From CAJOLV01 sp045631885 (lineage in GTDB: Bacteria; Bacillota_I; Bacilli_A; RFN20; CAG-826), in the NCBI GenBank assembly GCA_045631885.1, contig JAZQVN010000029.1, positions 1 through 10,502 of the forward strand: 10,502 nucleotides of DNA. The letters are read 5' to 3'. This document shows positions 1 to 5,480 of this stretch, piece by piece (the stretch's first letter is position 1; each line of letters begins with the position of its first letter). The translations under genes and the position numbers were made by a program. The notes under the pieces were generated by a model. It was not told the DNA's origin. It saw only the letters and a program-made list of their open reading frames with translations, and made no database searches.

Positions 1-766
1 TCGCATCTACTTTTAAGGCTTCTAATGCATTAACTGCATCATCTAATGTGATATGGTCTCTACCTTCAAAATTCACGAAGTCTCTTACTCTTCGATATAA
101 TCTATTCGCGATACGTGGAGTGCCACGACTTCTTTTAGCGATTTCTATCGCGGCGTTTTCATCAATTGAACAGTTATACACTCTCGCTGTCCTTTGGACA
201 ATTTGCGTAGTTTCATCAATATCATAGAAATTTAACTTCTCGGAAATACCAAATCTCGCTCTTAATGGGGAAGAGAGATTTCCTGCTCTTGTGGTCGCGC
301 CAATAAGAGTAAATGGAGGTAAATCAAGCGTTAAAACTCGACTTCCATTTTCTCTAGATAAAACGATTGAAAATTTAAAATCTTCCATCGCGGAATATAA
401 AGCTTCTTCAACTACTCTAGGTAAACGATGGATTTCATCAATAAATAAAACATCACCTGGTTGAAGTTCAGAAAGAATCGCTGCTAAGTCACCTGTTTTT
501 TCAATGCTTGGTCCACTAGCAACATGGATATTTGTGTGCATTTCATTAGCGATTACATAAGCCAAAGTTGTTTTACCTAATCCAGGAGGACCATAGAATA
601 AAACGTGATCTAAAGGCTCATCTCTATGAAGAGCGGCACCGATAAAAACACGGAGATTTTTCTTTAAATCTTTTTGTCCTACATATTCGTCTAATGTCAA
701 AGGACGAAGACTTACTTCTTCGGCTTTATCACTACCTGTAACATGAGCATCTAATAGTCTTGACAT
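1..766 (-). CDS. ruvB: RuvB, Holliday junction branch-migration ATPase (3' end outside window)
   Basis: RuvB is the hexameric AAA+ motor that pumps DNA through the RuvA-bound Holliday junction during recombinational repair in the cytoplasm. My translation from the ATG at 766 stays open to base 1 and gives 255 residues of a usual 330-340. It shows Walker A GPPGLGKT (residues 59-66), Walker B DEIH (110-113), sensor 1 GATTR (156-160), the PLRARFG segment that carries the arginine finger region (167-173), and the sensor 2 signature TPRIANRL followed by RRVRDF. The C-terminal winged-helix DNA-binding domain is mostly cut off by the window edge. The start lies two bases after the ruvA stop, preceded by TGAGGAAA at a suitable distance, so the pair is co-transcribed and probably translationally coupled. 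Nothing abnormal is visible in the part seen. Confidence 0.96.
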   Translation of the reverse strand, partial: MSRLLDAHVTGSDKAEEVSLRPLTLDEYVGQKDLKKNLRVFIGAALHRDEPLDHVLFYGPPGLGKTTLAYVIANEMHTNIHVASGPSIEKTGDLAAILSELQPGDVLFIDEIHRLPRVVEEALYSAMEDFKFSIVLSRENGSRVLTLDLPPFTLIGATTRAGNLSSPLRARFGISEKLNFYDIDETTQIVQRTARVYNCSIDENAAIEIAKRSRGTPRIANRLYRRVRDFVNFEGRDHITLDDAVNALEALKVDA

Positions 767-768
767 TA

Positions 769-1326
769 TTATTTCCTCAATTTAGATAAGGCGATTCTGA
801 TGATGTCTTCAGCGCTAGCATTTGGTTCGTTGATTGTTGCTAACACTCGATCAATCGCTGCACCTTTGAAACCTAATTCTTTTAAGGCATCATAAACGAT
901 ATCATAAACTCCTGGATCACCTTTTTTACCATCGCTAGATAATTCGCCTTTAACATCTAAGATGATTTGGGCAGCGGCCTTCGCGCCGATACCTGGTAAT
1001 TTCTTTAAATAAGCAACGTTGTTGCTATTTATTGCGCTAATAACTTGTTCTGGAGAAGTCGCAGAAAGAGCACCAATAACAGTTTTTGGTCCTAAACCTT
1101 TGACCTTAATTAAAGATAAGAAGACAGCTTTTTCTTCTAATGATTTAAAAGCAACTAAATAGTTTTCATCTTCTCTAACGACATTATATGTATAGACGAA
1201 CACTTCTTGGCCAATTTCATATTCATCAATGTGGCTGACTAAAACTTGATAACCGACATCTCTGACATCAATTATCACTGTGTCTTTATCAATTAACGCC
1301 ACTTTACCTCTTAAGAAATAAATCAT
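769..1326 (-). CDS. ruvA: RuvA, Holliday junction-binding protein
   Basis: RuvA binds four-way DNA junctions as a tetramer and loads RuvB on opposite arms. The 185-residue product is slightly shorter than the usual ~200. It has the N-terminal OB-fold domain (about 1-63, opening MIYFLRGKV), two helix-hairpin-helix motifs (KVKGLGPKTVIGAL near 74-87 and KKLPGIGAKAAAQII near 108-122), an acid/glycine-rich linker near 135-143, and a C-terminal three-helix domain that contacts RuvB. The ATG at 1326 is supported by a strong AAGGAGGAG site just upstream. It follows nadE after 34 AT-rich bases and precedes ruvB by two bases. I see no convincing promoter of its own, so it is probably read from the obg-nadE transcript. 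Confidence 0.97.
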   Translation of the reverse strand: MIYFLRGKVALIDKDTVIIDVRDVGYQVLVSHIDEYEIGQEVFVYTYNVVREDENYLVAFKSLEEKAVFLSLIKVKGLGPKTVIGALSATSPEQVISAINSNNVAYLKKLPGIGAKAAAQIILDVKGELSSDGKKGDPGVYDIVYDALKELGFKGAAIDRVLATINEPNASAEDIIRIALSKLRK

Positions 1327-1360
1327 GCCTTCTCCTCCTTATATCATATATAAATATATA

Positions 1361-2098
1361 TTAATCACGAACAAACTCTTCTGGTTCTGGAACTGGAATG
1401 CGTTTATGTTCAGTAATTCGATGTAATCTTTCAATTTTATCAATCGCTTCTTGTGGAGCGCCTTTTCCTAATAAATAAGAATCGATATCTTTATATAAAA
1501 TACCCATTTCTTTTTCATCAGTTTGTCCTGGGAATAATCCAGCGGAAGGAACTCTTTCCGCTAAACGGGTGGATAAACCTAAGATTTTACTAGCTTCAAC
1601 CACTTCGCCTTTCACTAGTTTTGCGATTGGATATAAATCAGCGGCACCATCACCATATTTAGTGAAGTAACCTGTATATCTTTCATCTTTATTATCAGTT
1701 CCTAAAACTAGATAATTATGTTTTTGACCATAAGCGTAGAAGATTGACATTCTAATTCTCGCTTTTAAGTTTGATTCACTGGATTGGTCCAATTCCACGC
1801 CGATATCAGCAAATGCTGATATATATCTATCGAATATCTCACTCGCATCGATCACTTCATAATGGATATCGTGAGCTTTACAAATCTCTAACGCATCAGA
1901 TAAATCTTCTGGTAAAGAATGGATTGGAACCATGATGCAAGTTAATTTATCTTTGCCCACCGCTTTTCTAGCGAGTAAAGCGACTAAAGAAGAATCAACT
2001 CCACCAGATAAACCCATCACATAGCCATTACCGTGAGCGGTAGCTAAATAATCCACCATGAATTTTTCAATGACTTTTAAATATTCTTCTAATTTCAT
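1361..2098 (-). CDS. nadE: NH3-dependent NAD(+) synthetase
   Basis: NadE adenylates the carboxylate of deamido-NAD and replaces it with ammonia, the last step of NAD synthesis. The 245-residue protein has the ATP-pyrophosphatase P-loop SGGVDSS (31-37), the NLKARIRM helix (110-117) and the substrate-binding segment NKDERYTGYFTKYGDG (about 136-151). These are typical of the short synthetase that lacks an N-terminal glutaminase (nitrilase) domain, so free ammonia is the expected nitrogen donor. The ATG at 2098 lies one base after the obg stop and no good ribosome binding site is visible, which suggests translational coupling to obg. The C-terminal SAGLFPGQTDE segment is also typical. In B. subtilis nadE is not in this position, so its place between obg and ruvA is a lineage-specific arrangement. 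Confidence 0.95.
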   Translation of the reverse strand: MKLEEYLKVIEKFMVDYLATAHGNGYVMGLSGGVDSSLVALLARKAVGKDKLTCIMVPIHSLPEDLSDALEICKAHDIHYEVIDASEIFDRYISAFADIGVELDQSSESNLKARIRMSIFYAYGQKHNYLVLGTDNKDERYTGYFTKYGDGAADLYPIAKLVKGEVVEASKILGLSTRLAERVPSAGLFPGQTDEKEMGILYKDIDSYLLGKGAPQEAIDKIERLHRITEHKRIPVPEPEEFVRD

Positions 2099-2099
2099 A

Positions 2100-3377
2100 T
2101 TACTTCACGTATTCAAAATGGAAATCATCTAAGATGATTGTGTCGCCACTTTGCGCTCCTAACTCTTCTAATTTATCTTCAATTTTGAGTTTTCTAATGC
2201 GGTTCATTAATATCATCATACCTTCATCAGTGGAGATATTAGTCATACGATAAAATTTAATAATTTTATCTCCTTTAATTTCCCAAGTATGAGCGTCTAA
2301 TCTTTGGATATAGAAATCTTCTTCTTGCTCATCAAGAGTGTAGACTTTATGTTCGAGTTCTTCTTCTTGATCATCAACTAATGGGAAGATTGGTGTCTTT
2401 TCTAATAAATTAGAACATTCATATAAGATTTCATCAATGCCTTCTTCTAATAAAGCGGATAATGGATATATTTTTTGCTCAATTTGTTTTTGTAAAACTT
2501 CTAATCTTTCTTTAGCCCCATCTTCATCCATCTTACTAGCGACGATAATGACTGGTCTTTTTTCTAAACCGTAACCATATTCTTTAAGTTCAGCATTAAT
2601 GATTTGATAATCGCTATAAGGATCTCTACCGCTATTACCTAAATCGATAATGTGGATGATGACACGGCATCTTTCGATGTGTCTTAAGAATTGTAAACCT
2701 AAACCTTTTCCTAAATGGGCTCCTTCAATTAATCCAGGAAGATCCGCCATCACAAAGGATTTACCGTTTTTCACTTTCACAACCCCTAAATTAGGAACAA
2801 TTGTGGTGAATGGATAATCGGCAATTTCTGGTTTAGCGGCGCTAACAACACTTAAAAGTGTTGATTTACCAACGCTTGGGAATCCGACTAAACCGACATC
2901 GGCTAATAATTTGAGCTCTAAAATTAATCTTTTTCTTTCTCCTGGTTCACCGTTTTCGGCAATCTTAGGAGCACGATTAGTTGGTGATTTAAACATTGTA
3001 TTGCCTCGACCACCACGACCGCCTTTAGCGACCATGACGATTTTGCCTTCTTCGTTTAAGTCGCCTAAGAATTTATGTCCTTCTTCTTCATAAATAACTG
3101 TTCCTAAAGGAACATCAACATAGACATCTTCAGCAGCGCGACCATATTGGTTTTTAATATCGCCTTTACCACCGTCCTGTCCGATGAATGTTTTAGAGTG
3201 GCGGAAATTTAATAATGTTGTGATTTTGCTATTAGCTCTAAAGTAGATAGATGCACCTCTACCTCCATTACCGCCATCAGGTCCACCATTAGGAACGAAT
3301 TTGGCGTGCAAAAACGAGATAGCGCCATCGCCACCTTTTCCACTTCTTACTTCAATAACCGCACGATCAATGAACAT
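2100..3377 (-). CDS. obg: Obg family GTPase (Obg/CgtA)
   Basis: Obg is an essential GTPase that takes part in 50S ribosome assembly and stress signalling. The 425-residue protein has all three expected domains. The glycine-rich Obg fold covers about 1-158, with GGPDGGNGGRG at 31-41 and GGRGGRGN near 119-126. The G domain has G1 GFPSVGKS (165-172), switch II/G3 DLPGLIEGA (212-220), G4 SKMD (281-284) and G5 SAL (307-309). A C-terminal OCT domain covers about 345-425. G4 reads ASKMD where NKxD is usual. The ATG at 3377 has a GAGGT site six bases upstream. It follows rpmA across a hairpin terminator, as in B. subtilis but without spo0B in between, and nadE follows after a single base. Confidence 0.97.
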   Translation of the reverse strand: MFIDRAVIEVRSGKGGDGAISFLHAKFVPNGGPDGGNGGRGASIYFRANSKITTLLNFRHSKTFIGQDGGKGDIKNQYGRAAEDVYVDVPLGTVIYEEEGHKFLGDLNEEGKIVMVAKGGRGGRGNTMFKSPTNRAPKIAENGEPGERKRLILELKLLADVGLVGFPSVGKSTLLSVVSAAKPEIADYPFTTIVPNLGVVKVKNGKSFVMADLPGLIEGAHLGKGLGLQFLRHIERCRVIIHIIDLGNSGRDPYSDYQIINAELKEYGYGLEKRPVIIVASKMDEDGAKERLEVLQKQIEQKIYPLSALLEEGIDEILYECSNLLEKTPIFPLVDDQEEELEHKVYTLDEQEEDFYIQRLDAHTWEIKGDKIIKFYRMTNISTDEGMMILMNRIRKLKIEDKLEELGAQSGDTIILDDFHFEYVK

Positions 3378-3393
3378 AAATTACCTCGAAGAT

Positions 3394-3425
3394 ATTATAT
3401 AATAATATAAAATAAAAGACCACAA
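3394..3425 (-). promoter_or_regulatory. Weak candidate promoter for obg
   Basis: A perfect TATAAT lies at 3394-3399 on the minus strand in the AT-rich gap before obg. The only -35-like hexamer, TTGTGG at 3420-3425, lies inside the rpmA terminator stem, 20 bases upstream, which is longer than ideal; it would sit 17 bases from an overlapping TTATAT. The resulting leader would be only about 10-13 bases. Initiation here or read-through from rpmA are both possible. Confidence 0.25.
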
Positions 3426-3438
3426 TTAAGTGGTCTTT
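3408..3438 (-). terminator. Hairpin terminator after rpmA
   Basis: A perfect nine-base inverted repeat, AAAGACCAC / GTGGTCTTT (3430-3438 and 3415-3423), with a six-base loop follows the rpmA stop by 24 bases. On the minus strand it is followed by TATTTTATATT, an interrupted U-rich tract. It therefore looks like an intrinsic, perhaps leaky, terminator for rplU-prp-rpmA, allowing some transcription into obg. Confidence 0.75.
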
Positions 3439-3462
3439 AAGTTAAACATTACGCTAGAAACA

Positions 3463-3750
3463 TTATTTATCGGATGGAATAACTTTAACAGCTGTTCTAT
3501 CTTTGCCAACTCTGTAGTATTTAACAATACCGCTAGCGGTAGCAAATAATGTATCATCTTTACCTAATTTGGTATTTTCTCCAGGATAGATTCTCGTGCC
3601 TCTTTGACGATAGATAATGGAACCGCAGTGGCACCATTGTCCATCAGCGACTTTCGCGCCTAAACGACGACCAGCGGAATCACGACCATTCTTTGTAGAG
3701 CCAACACCTTTTTTAGAAGCAAAGAATTGTAAATTTACTCTAATATACAT
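3463..3750 (-). CDS. rpmA: 50S ribosomal protein L27 with cleavable N-terminus
   Basis: L27 sits at the peptidyl-transferase centre of the large subunit. The 95-residue product has the Bacillota-type N-terminal extension ending in LQFF before ASKKGVGSTKNGRDS, the known Prp cleavage motif; removal of about ten residues (MYIRVNLQFF) would expose the mature N-terminus. The family core follows (RLGAKVADGQ, then GSIIYRQRGTRIYPGEN). At residues 40-42 the sequence reads CHC, where most L27 proteins carry small or hydrophobic residues such as VTA or VLA. The ATG at 3750 has an AAAGGA site upstream at a slightly long distance. The gene follows prp by 24 bases, keeping the usual rplU-prp-rpmA order. 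Confidence 0.97.
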   Translation of the reverse strand: MYIRVNLQFFASKKGVGSTKNGRDSAGRRLGAKVADGQWCHCGSIIYRQRGTRIYPGENTKLGKDDTLFATASGIVKYYRVGKDRTAVKVIPSDK

Positions 3751-3774
3751 AGTTTTCTCATTCCTTTCTATCGA

Positions 3775-4086
3775 TCATTCGACCGATACTTTGACAAATT
3801 TCGGATTGTCTCTCGCGATAGCTTGTAATTGCGAGACAATGGTTTCAATCACGATTTTATCGTGTTCTCCCATTTTTCCGAGGTTAGACAGCTCAATTCT
3901 CCCTTTAGCTTCATCGGCTTTAATCTCGTAGTGATCTCCATTCAATGCGTTAATACCACCGAGGATTACCGCACTAACGCCTGCGCAGACTAAGTCTTCG
4001 CCATAGCGTGCACTACCAGCATGCCCTTCGCTAACCAAAGAGATAAATTCACCTGTCTTTTGATACCTAACAACAATTTTAGTCAT
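3775..4086 (-). CDS. prp: Prp, cysteine protease that matures ribosomal protein L27 (YsxB family)
   Basis: Prp (YsxB, DUF464) is the cysteine protease that removes the N-terminal extension of L27 in Bacillota, a step needed for working ribosomes. The 103-residue product has the catalytic pair at the positions described for the S. aureus enzyme: His22 in EGHAG and Cys34 in VCAGVSA. The gene lies between rplU and rpmA, which encodes its substrate. The ATG at 4086 is two bases after the rplU stop with no clear ribosome binding site, so translation is probably coupled to rplU. It ends in TGA, which shows that TGA is a stop codon here and argues against the mycoplasma code. Function is inferred from family, motif and context, which agree. 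Confidence 0.94.
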   Translation of the reverse strand: MTKIVVRYQKTGEFISLVSEGHAGSARYGEDLVCAGVSAVILGGINALNGDHYEIKADEAKGRIELSNLGKMGEHDKIVIETIVSQLQAIARDNPKFVKVSVE

Positions 4087-4088
4087 GA

Positions 4089-4397
4089 TTAGGCATTAAT
4101 GGCTTCGATAACTAAGCAAGTATAAGGTTGACGATGACCAATGGTCTTGTGTTCGTTCGCTTTTGCTTTGTACTTGAAGACACGGATTTTCTTGGATTTT
4201 CCTTGTTTTTCAACTTTAGCGGTAACTGTCGCACCTTCAACATAAGGTGCACCAACTTTGACTGATTTACCTCCGACTAAGAGGACTTTGTCAAGTGTGA
4301 GGGTTGAACCGACTTCAGCTTCGAGTTTTTCAACGAAGATTTTTGAGCCAACTTCAACACGGATTTGTTTTCCGCCAGTTTCGATAATTGCGTACAT
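4089..4397 (-). CDS. rplU: 50S ribosomal protein L21
   Basis: L21 is a primary 23S rRNA-binding protein of the large subunit. The 102-residue product matches the family end to end: opening MYAIIETGGKQIRVEVG, central KVLLVGGKSVKVGAPYV, and the basic C-terminal half with KYKAKANEHKTIGHRQPYT. The ATG at 4397 has a strong AGGAGG site six bases upstream (about 4404-4409). It is the first gene after a recognisable promoter and a structured leader of about 100 bases, so its operon (rplU-prp-rpmA) is probably controlled through that leader. Length and motifs are normal. Confidence 0.98.
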   Translation of the reverse strand: MYAIIETGGKQIRVEVGSKIFVEKLEAEVGSTLTLDKVLLVGGKSVKVGAPYVEGATVTAKVEKQGKSKKIRVFKYKAKANEHKTIGHRQPYTCLVIEAINA

Positions 4398-4403
4398 AAT
4401 GTC

Positions 4404-4505
4404 CCTCCTTTTTTTGGATTCACTAATGACTCGCTATTAAGGTAACCTTAATAGGTTTTGCTAAACCTCTTCTATGCGGTTGTAGCTAGTGAGGCGACAA
4501 CGCAT
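4404..4505 (-). ncRNA. Structured 5' leader of rplU (L21 leader type)
   Basis: The transcript ahead of rplU can fold into a series of hairpins. The first is ATGCG-TTGT (4497-4505) with ACAA-C-CGCAT (4474-4483), one C bulged. The second is AGGTTT / AAACCT (4463-4468 with 4453-4458). The third is a nine-base repeat CTATTAAGG / CCTTAATAG (4446-4454 with 4434-4442) with a three-base loop. Its position and first hairpin resemble the L21 leader family known upstream of rplU in Bacillota, thought to let L21 control its own operon. Hairpins two and three share two bases, so they compete at their edges. Family assignment is from memory; the stems are directly visible. Confidence 0.72.
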
Positions 4506-4507
4506 GT

Positions 4508-4537
4508 AATATAACATAAGTTATATATAATGGTCAA
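4508..4537 (-). promoter_or_regulatory. Promoter of the rplU-prp-rpmA operon (extended -10)
   Basis: On the minus strand TTGACC (4532-4537, five of six matches to the housekeeping sigma -35) is followed after 18 bases by TATATT (4508-4513, five of six), preceded by TG one base upstream (TGTTATATT), an extended -10. Transcription would begin near 4501-4503, at the base of the first leader hairpin, which supports the assignment. Confidence 0.8.
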
Positions 4538-4553
4538 CTATTTATTCTAATTT

Positions 4554-5243
4554 CTAATTAGATAATAAAGAGCGTTCATACATCGCTTTTTGATATGACC
4601 AATATCCATTACCGCCGATGATAAGATGATCAAGGAGAGAAATGTGCATCTTATTCGCTTCAGATGCGATTTGTAAAGTGGAAGATAAATCCAAAGTTGA
4701 CGGATCCGCCACTCCACTTGGGTGATTATGGATAAGATAAAATCCATCTCCACCATGGATAATGACTTTTCGGATAATCTCTTCTGGAGAACACTCCACC
4801 CTTTTGTCAGTTCCCTTATAAAGAGTTTCTTCGTGGATTATCTTCCCAGAACGATTGACGATGACAATAATAAATAGTTCTTTATCAGATAATCTCAGTT
4901 TTCTCATATACCTTTGATATAAAATATCACTATTAATCTTTTCTTCTAAATGCATGGAAGCATCATATCTTTTGCTTAATTCAAAACAAGCGGAAAGAAT
5001 GAGGGCTTTTCCTGGTCCGATTCCATGCACGGATAGTAAAGCGGTATATGGTTTGGTGAATAGATTGACTAACCCATGACTTTCATCTAAAAGTTGATGG
5101 GATAAATCCATCACCGATAATTCTTTTGTGCCCGTGCCTAAGAGCAACGCAATTAATTCTTCATTTGATAATTTATCAATACCAAATCTTCTCGCTTTTT
5201 CTCTCGGACGGTCATATTTAGGCAAATCTTGAATCTTGCCCAT
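4554..5243 (-). CDS. radC: RadC family JAMM-domain protein (UPF0758)
   Basis: RadC proteins have an N-terminal helix-hairpin-helix region and a C-terminal JAB1/MPN (JAMM) metalloprotease-like domain; their biochemical function is unsettled and the old DNA-repair label is doubtful. From the ATG at 5243 the product is 229 residues, normal for the family. Visible are DRPREKARRFG (11-21), LSNEELIALLLGTGT (25-39), the HhH-like SVHGIGPGKALIL (71-83), and the metal site HNHPSG (182-187) followed by PSTLD and LLDHLIIG. A frame extension to a TTG at 5264 adds residues foreign to the family and lacks a good binding site, so I prefer 5243. That ATG overlaps the stop of the upstream peptide gene as TAATG, so radC translation probably depends on re-initiation after the peptide. 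Confidence 0.94.
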   Translation of the reverse strand: MGKIQDLPKYDRPREKARRFGIDKLSNEELIALLLGTGTKELSVMDLSHQLLDESHGLVNLFTKPYTALLSVHGIGPGKALILSACFELSKRYDASMHLEEKINSDILYQRYMRKLRLSDKELFIIVIVNRSGKIIHEETLYKGTDKRVECSPEEIIRKVIIHGGDGFYLIHNHPSGVADPSTLDLSSTLQIASEANKMHISLLDHLIIGGNGYWSYQKAMYERSLLSN

Positions 5244-5425
5244 TAGTTCCAAGTAAACTTCCAACCGCCAGGAACAGTCGCGCTTCCTTTCTTAGACATA
5301 AATAAACGATAGATAACTACAGCCATGACAGCCGCGCAGAGAACAGCCATCACCGTAGCGACAGTAATTGCTTCTCCTCCATAAGTTTGAGCCATTTGCT
5401 CATCTGATAAAATTTTGAATTTCAT
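5243..5425 (-). CDS. Small hydrophobic peptide with double-glycine leader, coupled to radC
   Basis: I do not recognise this 60-residue product as a named protein. Residues 1-17 end LSDEQMAQTYGG and fit the double-glycine leader of class II bacteriocins and peptide pheromones (L at -12, S at -11, acidic residues next, a hydrophobic residue at -7, GG at -2/-1); position -4 is Thr where Ile/Val is usual. Cleavage after Gly17 would free a 43-residue peptide: a hydrophobic, Ala/Val/Met-rich stretch (18-43) with one Cys at 30, then a basic turn SKKGS and the tail TVPGGWKFTWN. The ATG has a full TAGGAGGT site eight bases upstream, itself inside a hairpin. The stop overlaps the radC ATG. No C39 transporter, modification enzyme or immunity gene is in the window. 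It may be a secreted peptide, or simply a small membrane protein with a leader-like start. Confidence 0.82.
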   Translation of the reverse strand: MKFKILSDEQMAQTYGGEAITVATVMAVLCAAVMAVVIYRLFMSKKGSATVPGGWKFTWN

Positions 5426-5426
5426 G

Positions 5427-5455
5427 AAAAAAACCTCCTATAAATTAATAGGAAG
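5427..5455 (-). terminator. Terminator-like hairpin after valS that contains the peptide gene's ribosome binding site
   Basis: On the minus strand CTTCCTAT (5448-5455) and ATAGGAGG (5434-5441) form an eight-pair stem with one G-U and a six-base loop, followed at once by seven T (5427-5433). Four A at 5457-5460 could extend pairing with the T tract. This is the shape of an intrinsic terminator, 26 bases after the valS stop. The 3' arm is also the AGGAGG ribosome binding site of the small peptide gene whose ATG is at 5425, so the fold could stop transcription, hide the site, or both. Confidence 0.7.
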
Positions 5456-5480
5456 ATTTTTCGTTTTTGTTGCAAAATTT

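Noticed and set aside
1327..1372. Promoter before ruvA (TTGTTC with an AT-rich -10-like run)
   Set aside because: Only about three of six -35 matches, and the TATATA repeats give many equally poor -10 placements; not separable from plain AT richness.
2911..3093. Plus-strand ORF opposite obg, and similar plus-strand ORFs at 3617-3931, 4258-4440, 6871-7065, 7228-7482 and 8939-9208
   Set aside because: Each lies antisense to a well-conserved gene, lacks recognisable motifs, and is a shadow of its codon pattern.
4539..4562. AT-rich inverted repeat TCTAATT / AATTAGA at the end of radC as a terminator
   Set aside because: It is short, made mostly of A-T pairs and not followed by a T run on the minus strand.
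4547..4756. Minus-strand 69-codon ORF inside radC
   Set aside because: It is in another frame of the conserved JAMM-domain coding region, with no recognisable domain.
5244..5264. TTG at 5264 as the radC start
   Set aside because: The seven extra residues are read from the peptide gene's tail in another frame and do not match the RadC family; ATG at 5243 gives normal length and a TAATG junction.
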